From DASQUK01 sp035697145 (GTDB lineage: Bacteria; Actinomycetota; Acidimicrobiia; Acidimicrobiales; VFJN01), in assembly GCA_035697145.1 (NCBI GenBank), contig DASSDL010000142.1, forward strand, positions 1 through 64,000: DNA of 64,000 bases, read 5' to 3'. Position 1 is the stretch's first letter, and each line of letters starts with the position of its first letter. A model generated the notes under the pieces. That model was not told the DNA's origin. It saw only the letters and a list, made by a program, of their open reading frames with translations, and searched no databases. Made by a program: the position numbers and the translations under genes. Below, piece by piece: positions 58,483-64,000 of this stretch.

Positions 58483-59088
58483 ATGGCGCGAAAGCCCGCA
58501 CCGGGGTCACGAGATCGCATACTGGGCACCGCCGCGCGGCTCTTTCAGGAGCACGGCCCCCGCGCTGTGGGCACGCAACAGATCATCGACGAATGCGGCT
58601 GCGGGAAGAAGCTGCTGTATCAAGAGTTCGCGAGCAAGGACGACCTCGTTGTCGCCTACCTCGAGCGCTGTCAGCAAGAGTGGACCGCCATCATGGACGA
58701 GGCGACCCGCCCGTACGCCGACGATCCCGCTCGCCAGCTCGTCGCGATGGTGCGCGCCGTGGCCCGGCAGGTCGCCTCTCCGGAGTTCCGAGGCTGCCCG
58801 TTCCGAACCACCCATGCACAGTTCCCCGACGACCATCCCTCGCACCAGTTGACGGTCCGGCACGTCGAGAACCTGCGAACCCGGCTGCACAGGCTCGCCC
58901 AAGGAGCCAACGCGCGCGATCCGCGCACCCTGGCCGACCGGCTCATGCTGATCATCGATGGCCTCTACATCGACGGAGCGATGCTCGGTCCTAAGGGCCC
59001 GGCCACGGCAGCCGTCGCACTGGCCGAGGACCTCGTCCATTTGGCGATCGAACCACCCGCCGGCGCCTCGCGGGGCCGCGGGCGATGA
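58483..59088 (+). CDS. TetR/AcrR-family repressor
   Basis: ATG 58483 follows GGAGGAG. The 201-residue protein has SRDRILGTAARLFQEHGPRAVGTQQIIDECGCGKKLLYQEFASKDDLVVAYL at its N-terminus, split here only as description: helices 1-3 of a TetR fold with recognition helix around GCGKKLLYQEF. The C-terminal domain contains ASPEFRGCPFRTTHAQFPDD, a block seen in TetR_C proteins that sense electrophiles. The CGC and other Cys residues might sense oxidants. It is divergent from the MDR-SDR-NmrA operon and shares the three operator copies, so it most likely represses that operon and itself. Confidence 0.9.
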   Translation: MARKPAPGSRDRILGTAARLFQEHGPRAVGTQQIIDECGCGKKLLYQEFASKDDLVVAYLERCQQEWTAIMDEATRPYADDPARQLVAMVRAVARQVASPEFRGCPFRTTHAQFPDDHPSHQLTVRHVENLRTRLHRLAQGANARDPRTLADRLMLIIDGLYIDGAMLGPKGPATAAVALAEDLVHLAIEPPAGASRGRGR

Positions 59089-59594
59089 ATTCACTCGGGC
59101 CGATGGGGTTTCGTCAACAGAGCGAATGCGCCATGCCCATCGCGTGACACCAGTCAGCGGGAGATCGATGGGAGGGAGATAGCCCCGTCGAGTCCGAGCG
59201 AGCCCGATCCGCCCCGCCCGCCTCCGCGGGCCCCGCAGGAGGACAACGCTGACCTGAGCCTTGCCGGCTCAACACCGCCACGATCGACGCACGGACCGGT
59301 CGAGTCGGTCGCCGGCCGACGCACACAGCGGGTCGTACACCCTGACGTGACGAGGTAGAGGTGGCACCGAACTGCGCTCCTGCGCCACCACACCGAACGC
59401 GCCACACAACGACACCGCCGCGACGGCTACCACGCGCACGGAACGGCCCTTCCGCGTGTCACCGTGCCGGCGTTGTGGCGCGTGCATGTATGCGCGGGAG
59501 CGTCGTTCTGGGACACCGTCCCGACGTCGGGCCCGACGTCGCGCGCTTCGAACGTGCGCTTCTCAAGCCCGTCCAGGTAACGACGATTCGGGCG

Positions 59595-59610
59595 CGCACG
59601 AACTCGTGCG
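59595..59610. promoter_or_regulatory. Perfect 7-bp palindrome upstream of the small ORF
   Basis: CGCACGA (59595-59601), AC, TCGTGCG (59604-59610). It ends nine bases before the AAGGAGGG ribosome binding site of the ORF at 59633. Could be an operator or short hairpin. Confidence 0.4.
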
Positions 59611-59632
59611 TTCTCACGCAAGGAGGGCAGCG

Positions 59633-59854
59633 ATGAGAGCGTCCGCGACCCACGGAGCGGCAGCCGAAGACGGCGCGAAAGCGCCGCCGATGATCCAACA
59701 CGACCCATTTGTCAGGGCAACATCGAGAAGAGCCGGAGGGGTCAGCGTTGGATCAGATGACCGGCGGCGAGCGTGGCCAGTTCCGTGCGGTTGGCCACGT
59801 CGAGCTTGGCGAACACGTGCGACAGGTGGGTCTTCACCGTGCCCCGGCCCATGA
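59633..59854 (+). CDS. Possible small ORF (73 codons) of unknown identity
   Basis: ATG 59633 is preceded by a near-ideal AAGGAGGGCAGCG. The first ~36 codons lie in otherwise empty DNA; the rest runs antisense through the end of the LuxR-type gene and is Arg/Pro-rich. It is not recognised. Likely interpretations are a truncated gene whose original 3' part was lost, or a chance ORF beside a real ribosome binding site. Confidence 0.22.
   Translation: MRASATHGAAAEDGAKAPPMIQHDPFVRATSRRAGGVSVGSDDRRRAWPVPCGWPRRAWRTRATGGSSPCPGP
59671..59686 (-). terminator. Candidate terminator hairpin of the LuxR-type gene
   Basis: CGGCGC-GAAA-GCGCCG, a six-base-pair stem with a GNRA tetraloop, 56 bases beyond the minus-strand stop at 59742. 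No U-tract. Confidence 0.4.
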
Positions 59855-62816
59855 ACAGCTTCGTGCCGATTTCGGGGTTGCTGAGCCCGTCGACGGCGAG
59901 CCGGACGACCTCCAGCTCGGTCGGAGTCAGACTCGCCCAGCCGGTCGTTGGCCGGCCACGCGGACCGCGGGTCCGCCGGGCATATGCAACCGCCTCATCG
60001 AGGGCCAGGGCTGAGCCCTCCGCCCGTGCCTGTTCGAACGCGTCGTCGCCGAGCGTCGCCCGCAGGGCGGTGACGAGGTCGTCGTGCTCTGACACGTCGA
60101 CACGATGGCGTGGATAGCCGATGAGGTGTCGCGCCTGGTCGGCGGCAGCGATCACTCGTATCGCATCGCCGGGTCGATTCGTCCGGGCCATAAGCACGGC
60201 AAGCGCATCGAGGCTGTCGACGAGGAACGTCCGCAGGCCGTGCTCGACGCGCAGCGCCAATGCCTCGTGGTGGAGATCGGCGGCGCGATCGGGATCCTCG
60301 GCCGCGATGAGGAACGCCTGCTGCTCGACGACGTCGGCGAGCACCCGACGCATACCCATCCTGCGGGCGATCCCACCGGCGCGCCTCAGCACGCGGTGTG
60401 CCTCGTCGACGCGGCCGAGGCGGCGTTGCGCCTCGGCAAGGCCAGGCATGGCCAGCGCGTCGATGTGCGTGTCGGCAGTCGGTCCGGTGGCCAGAGCGTC
60501 GGGTGCGAGCCAACGGACTGCCTCTTCGAAGTCGCCGCGCCACAGATGGAGCAGGCCGAGCGTCCGTGCCATCCCGGGGACGAACACCTCGGGACCTGCG
60601 CCTTCGACGTCGTGGACGAAGCGGTCGAGAAGTTGCAGCCCGCTGTCGATGTCGCCGCCGATCCCGCGGAGCAATGCCAGCTGGCTGAGGGTTGTGCCGA
60701 CCCGGTGGTAGTCGCCCAGCGGCCTGGCGACATCCGCCGCTTGCCCCGCAAGCTGGTGGGCACCGGCGACGTCGCCGGTGTACAGGGCGCTGTTCGACTG
60801 GCACACCAGCACGGTTGAGGCGATGCCGCGGTCGCCGCGGCGGATCAACCGGTCGACAACTGGCTGCAGCAGGTCCTCAGCCTCGCCGTGCTGGTCGCGG
60901 AAGTGGAGGATCAGTCCTTGCAGCGCGCGGGCAGCATCGAGCCCGAACGCGTCACCGGCGGCGTGCGCGCAGCGCACGGCTTCATCGCAGAGCTGCCATC
61001 CGGCGTTGAAGTCTTTGTAGAAGGTGCCGACCGCGGTGAGCGTCAGGCAGCGCCCACGCAACCGCTCATCGCTGTGGTCGGCTGCGATCGCCGCGCCCTC
61101 GTGAACTGGGCCGAGGTCGGTGGGGGCCGCGGTATCCCCGATCATCGCGTAGCCGGTCATCAACCGGGCCTGCAGGATCGACCGGTCGCCCGGGGCTCGG
61201 TCGATCGCCCTGCGCAGGATGCAGACACCTTCCCTTCCGCGCCCGTGCAAATTCCAAAGCCACGACGTGGCGCCGGCGAGACGCCGCCCCCTCTCAGGAT
61301 CGGTAGTCGCAAGGCCCCAGTCGAGCGCGGCGCGCAGATTGTCATACTCCGGATCCAGCACGGCGCACCACGCGTCCTTGTTCCGGTCGAGCTCGGGCTC
61401 GACTGCCTCGGCGACGGCGAGCAGGTGGTCGAGATGGCGATCACGGGTCGCCACATGCTCGCCGGCCTCGTCGAGTCGCCGGTCGGCGTACTGGCGGATG
61501 GTCTCGAGGAGATGGAATCGGGACACGCCGTCGCGCTGGTCGACGGTGACCAGCGACTTGTCGACGAGCGCGCGCAGGGCGACGAGGACGTCGTTGCGAT
61601 CGCAGACGGCCTGCGCCGCGTCGAGTGTGAACCCACCCCGGAACACCGCGAGACGGCGAAACACGATTCGCTCGCGCTCGTTGAGCAGGTCGTGGCTCCA
61701 GTCGATCGATTCGGCGAGCGTCTGGTGTCGAGCGGCTGCGCCACGGATGCTCCGCACCAGCAGGGCGAAGCGATCGTCCAGGCCGGCCACGATCTGCTGC
61801 AGCGTGAGCGTGCTGGCCCACGCCGCGGCGAGCTCGATAGCGAGTGGGATGCCGTCGAGTCCTGCACACAATCGACGCAGGAACACCTCGTCGCCCGCTT
61901 CGACGGTGAAGTCGTTGCGAACATGTCGCGCACGGTCGACGAAGAGGTCGACCGCCTCGTCGGCGACCATCGTGGGCAGCCGCCAAACCGTCTCGCCGGG
62001 CACGCCGACCGGTTCCCGGCTGGTGACGAGCACCGTCACGTCCGGGCACGACGCGATCAGCGCCTCGACCGCCTCGGCGGCCCCAGCGACCACGTGCTCG
62101 CAGTTGTCGAGACACACGAGGACCCGGCGGTCGCGCAAGTGCTGGGCAAGCGATCGCAGCGGCCCTCCGATCGGATCGATCAACGCGCCGACGCCGGACG
62201 CGATGACGTTGGCGACGGTCCGCGGGTCGCTGACCGCTTGGAGCTCGATCCACCACACTCCATCGCGCCAGCGATCGCTTGCCGCCGAGGTGTGGGCGGC
62301 GAGCCGGGTCTTGCCGGACCCACCGCTGCCCGTGATCGTGACCAGTCGCTCACGGCCCAGGAGCTCATCGACTGCGGCGAGTTCGGCCTCACGGCCGATG
62401 AAAGTTGTCAGCTCGATGGGCAGGTTGTTGGCGATGCGGTCGAGCGAACGCAGCGGCGGTGAGGGAGTGTCGTCGCGGCCGGCCCGAAGCTCGTACACCC
62501 GTTCGGGCGGCGAAAGGTCACGGAGCCGGTGGATACCCAGGTCACGCAGCACGACGGTCGCTAGGGGTTCAGTGCTGATGTGTCGCGCTGCGAGCGACGA
62601 CACGAGCAGCTGGCCTGGGTTGGCAACGGCACGAAGGTGTTCAGCGCGACGTGCGGACGTGCCGGTGTGCACGGCGATCCGTTCGAGCGGCGCCTGCTCG
62701 TGGCGCTTGAGCGCCGCCGCCGCTCCGTCGATGGCCCGCGCGAACTCGTCCGGCCCCTCGTCGGTCACGACGAATGTCTTGGTGGGCACGGCCACGGGCG
62801 GACGCAGTTGCTCCAC
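59742..62816 (-). CDS. Large LuxR-family regulator: cyclase remnant, NB-ARC ATPase, TPR-like repeats, HTH
   Basis: GTG 62816 gives 1024 residues. The first ~115 resemble the end of a class III nucleotidyl cyclase domain (ERIAVHTGTSARR, LLVSSLAARHI, LRDLGIHRLRDLSPPERVYEL), but the catalytic first half is missing. Residues about 130-420 form an NB-ARC ATPase with Walker A GSGGSGKT, VLVCLDNCEHV and TSREPVGVPGETVWRLP. Then come TPR-like helices (about 470-930) and a C-terminal LuxR HTH (LTPTELEVVRLAVDGLSNPEIG). It is a signal-integrating transcription factor of the AfsR/LAL group. It is divergent from the DHFR-like gene with a cluster of repeats between. Confidence 0.88.
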   Translation of the reverse strand: MEQLRPPVAVPTKTFVVTDEGPDEFARAIDGAAAALKRHEQAPLERIAVHTGTSARRAEHLRAVANPGQLLVSSLAARHISTEPLATVVLRDLGIHRLRDLSPPERVYELRAGRDDTPSPPLRSLDRIANNLPIELTTFIGREAELAAVDELLGRERLVTITGSGGSGKTRLAAHTSAASDRWRDGVWWIELQAVSDPRTVANVIASGVGALIDPIGGPLRSLAQHLRDRRVLVCLDNCEHVVAGAAEAVEALIASCPDVTVLVTSREPVGVPGETVWRLPTMVADEAVDLFVDRARHVRNDFTVEAGDEVFLRRLCAGLDGIPLAIELAAAWASTLTLQQIVAGLDDRFALLVRSIRGAAARHQTLAESIDWSHDLLNERERIVFRRLAVFRGGFTLDAAQAVCDRNDVLVALRALVDKSLVTVDQRDGVSRFHLLETIRQYADRRLDEAGEHVATRDRHLDHLLAVAEAVEPELDRNKDAWCAVLDPEYDNLRAALDWGLATTDPERGRRLAGATSWLWNLHGRGREGVCILRRAIDRAPGDRSILQARLMTGYAMIGDTAAPTDLGPVHEGAAIAADHSDERLRGRCLTLTAVGTFYKDFNAGWQLCDEAVRCAHAAGDAFGLDAARALQGLILHFRDQHGEAEDLLQPVVDRLIRRGDRGIASTVLVCQSNSALYTGDVAGAHQLAGQAADVARPLGDYHRVGTTLSQLALLRGIGGDIDSGLQLLDRFVHDVEGAGPEVFVPGMARTLGLLHLWRGDFEEAVRWLAPDALATGPTADTHIDALAMPGLAEAQRRLGRVDEAHRVLRRAGGIARRMGMRRVLADVVEQQAFLIAAEDPDRAADLHHEALALRVEHGLRTFLVDSLDALAVLMARTNRPGDAIRVIAAADQARHLIGYPRHRVDVSEHDDLVTALRATLGDDAFEQARAEGSALALDEAVAYARRTRGPRGRPTTGWASLTPTELEVVRLAVDGLSNPEIGTKLFMGRGTVKTHLSHVFAKLDVANRTELATLAAGHLIQR

Positions 62817-62846
62817 GATCGGCCAATTCTGGCCGAAGATCGGCCA
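62817..62846. promoter_or_regulatory. Cluster of TCGGCCA half-sites between divergent genes
   Basis: GATCGGCCA occurs at 62817-62825 and again at 62838-62846, a 21-base period. Between them TGGCCG (62830-62835) is inverted, forming CGGCCA-ATTC-TGGCCG. The cluster abuts the GTG of the LuxR-type gene and is 83 bases from the DHFR-like start, consistent with autoregulation. Confidence 0.55.
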
Positions 62847-62928
62847 CCTGGCAGATGTCTCGACCGTCGCGTTGCCGGATCTTGACCGTCAACCGGATAC
62901 ATGCCCAGATCACGAAGGAGCAGAGTTC

Positions 62929-63522
62929 GTGACTACCCTGATCGCCGACCTGGCGATGTCGCTCGACGGCTTCGTCGCCGACACCAACGACAACGCGAAC
63001 GAGCTGTTCGGCTGGTACTTCGGCGGCGACGTCGAGGTGCCGACACCCAAGCCGGGCTTCTCGTTCCGAGCTCCCGAACCGAGTGCTCGCGTCCTGCGGG
63101 AGGGCATCAGCGGCCTCGGTGCCCTGATCGGCGGCCGCCGCTACTTCGACCTCGCCGACGCGTGGGGTGGGAATCACCCGATGGGTGTGCCCACGTTCAT
63201 CGTGACGCACAGCGTGCCGGACGGCTGGCCCCGAGCGGATTCGAACATCAGCTTCGTGACCGATGGTCTCGACAGCGCCGTCGAGCAGGCCAAGGCCGCT
63301 GCCGGCGACGACAAGTTCGTCGGCGTCGCCACCCCGAGCATCATCCAGCAGCTGCTCAACGACGGACAGCTCGACGCCATCCATGTCAACCTCGTGCCGG
63401 TGCTGCTCGGCGCCGGCGTGCCGTTCTTCGCCAACCTCGCCGATGCGCCGGTCCGGCTCTCGGACCCGGAAGTGGTTGAGAGCAAGGGCGTCACCCACTT
63501 GACCTACACGGTCCTCAAGTGA
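62929..63522 (+). CDS. Dihydrofolate reductase family (RibD C-terminal-like) protein
   Basis: GTG 62929 follows AAGGAG. The 197-residue protein starts TTLIADLAMSLDGFVADTND, typical of RibD-C/DHFR-like proteins such as YyaP/YwjB. It has IGGRRYFDLADAWGG and near the end DAIHVNLVPVLLGAGVPFF. These proteins use NADPH to reduce a pteridine-like or unknown substrate. The family is common in actinobacteria beside LuxR- or SigJ-type regulators. It overlaps a potential GTG start of the VOC gene (GTGA), so the two are co-translated or at least co-transcribed. Confidence 0.87.
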   Translation: MTTLIADLAMSLDGFVADTNDNANELFGWYFGGDVEVPTPKPGFSFRAPEPSARVLREGISGLGALIGGRRYFDLADAWGGNHPMGVPTFIVTHSVPDGWPRADSNISFVTDGLDSAVEQAKAAAGDDKFVGVATPSIIQQLLNDGQLDAIHVNLVPVLLGAGVPFFANLADAPVRLSDPEVVESKGVTHLTYTVLK

Positions 63523-63548
63523 CCGATCATCCCCGAAAGGCGGCCGCA

Positions 63549-63920
63549 ATGGAGCTCAAGCTCGAACTCGTCCCTATCCCGGTTCGCGACATCGACCGGG
63601 CCAAGGCGTTCTACGCCGACCAGCTTGGCTTCAACGTCGACCACGACGTGCAACCGACCAGCGCTGTCCGTGTCGTGCAGCTCACACCGCCAGGCTCGTC
63701 GTGCTCGATCTGTCTGACCCGCGGCCTCCCGGCGCTCGACAGCGATCCCGGGACGAGCCGCGGCCTGCACCTCGTCGTCGACGAGATCACCCAGGCCCGC
63801 CAGCATCTCGTCGACAACGGCGTCGACGTCGAAGAGGTCACCGAGCTCGGTGGGATGCATTACGCCGGGATCATCGACCCCGATGGCAACACCTGGACCT
63901 TGCAGCAGATCAATCGGTGA
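63549..63920 (+). CDS. VOC-family (glyoxalase/bleomycin resistance-like) protein
   Basis: ATG 63549 gives 123 residues; GTG 63519, overlapping the previous stop, would add ten. Motifs are LELVPIPVRDIDRAKAFYADQLGF at the start, SRGLHLVVDEI and a C-terminal GIIDPDGNTWTLQQ, with the metal-ligand positions His, His/Glu. It is probably a small lyase, isomerase or drug-binding protein. It follows the DHFR-like gene closely; both are likely controlled by the divergent LuxR-type regulator. Confidence 0.87.
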   Translation: MELKLELVPIPVRDIDRAKAFYADQLGFNVDHDVQPTSAVRVVQLTPPGSSCSICLTRGLPALDSDPGTSRGLHLVVDEITQARQHLVDNGVDVEEVTELGGMHYAGIIDPDGNTWTLQQINR

Positions 63921-63994
63921 CGACGTCCGCCGATGCGGTTCACCTGTGGCTGCGGGGCGGACTGGTCGAATCGTAGAGAGGAGTGGTGAGAGAC

Positions 63995-64000
63995 ATGCAG
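63995..64000 (+). CDS. Start of a further gene (truncated by window end)
   Basis: ATG CAG at the very end follows AGAGGAG about eleven bases upstream; an in-frame GTG at 63986 is also possible. Two codons allow no identification. It would be co-directional with the VOC gene, 74 bases downstream of it. Confidence 0.35.

Larger units (their letters stand above)
59089..59741. other. 653-bp region without a confident gene
   Basis: This lies between the TetR gene and the end of the LuxR-type gene. Features seen are a CGCACGA-AC-TCGTGCG palindrome (59595-59610), a CGGCGC-GAAA-GCGCCG hairpin (59671-59686) and a short ORF beginning 59633 with a good ribosome binding site. I see no family match, repeat or transposon remnant. 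Confidence 0.5.

Noticed and set aside
60888..62462. 524-codon plus-strand open frame
   Set aside because: Antisense to the NB-ARC/LuxR regulator, whose Walker and HTH motifs are clear.

Overview
The window is high-GC DNA that is almost entirely protein-coding. It looks like a chromosomal stretch from an actinomycete-type bacterium (Actinomycetota). Lineage clues are a WS/DGAT wax-ester/triacylglycerol synthase, a TIGR03084/mycothiol-type DinB-fold protein, a DUF2505 protein, an LLM-fold (F420-type) oxidoreductase, many GTG starts and many TetR repressors. The gene mix would fit soil or marine Acidimicrobiia or a relative, but the sequence alone does not settle the genus. I see no rRNA, tRNA, insertion sequence, prophage or CRISPR array.

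Layout. 1-2.7 kb: the end of an ATP-dependent DNA ligase, a nucleotidyltransferase, and a secreted HAF-repeat/VanY peptidase fusion. 2.7-10.4 kb: a membrane protein with an RDDDV repeat tail, a TetR/sulfatase divergent pair with two perfect inverted repeats between them, two haloalkane-dehalogenase-like hydrolases, a Mut7-C RNase-like protein, a formyl-THF cyclo-ligase relative and an epoxide hydrolase. 10.4-11.8 kb: a PAS-GAF-GGDEF diguanylate cyclase.

11.9-29.8 kb is the most striking region. It is one long minus-strand operon whose genes mostly overlap by four bases: barbiturase/cyanuric-acid-hydrolase family enzyme, DUF2877, FdrA, DUF1116, a three-subunit molybdenum hydroxylase with a CoxG-like protein, a nitrilase-fold hydrolase, HyuA, HyuB and a malonyl-CoA-synthetase-like ligase. 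A STAS protein and an RsbU-like phosphatase lie immediately upstream. I read this as a candidate oxidative pyrimidine (uracil/barbiturate) catabolic operon. In it, an AllFGH-like carbamoyltransferase would phosphorolyse ureidomalonate, in the way oxalurate is processed in allantoin degradation. This is inference from gene families and context.

29.9-39.8 kb: an acyclic-terpene/branched-chain acyl-CoA type operon (biotin-dependent carboxylase, AtuA, TetR, TIGR03084, enoyl-CoA hydratase, nitronate monooxygenase) with a divergent SDR. 39.8-45.7 kb: lipid and membrane genes (DUF2505, WS/DGAT, lipase-like hydrolase, channel-like protein) and a citryl-CoA lyase. 45.7-50.4 kb: CoA-transferase, IclR regulator, hydrolase, VOC protein and a MetE-like protein.

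50.4-53.5 kb: an AlkA-type glycosylase, a PheS-related ligase of the SrmL type preceded by a possible 23-residue peptide gene, and an LLM oxidoreductase. 53.5-59.1 kb: two TetR-controlled divergent units with clear operators, one of which has a translationally coupled 13-codon leader ORF. 59.7-64 kb: a large NB-ARC/LuxR regulator divergent from a dihydrofolate-reductase-like protein and a VOC protein.
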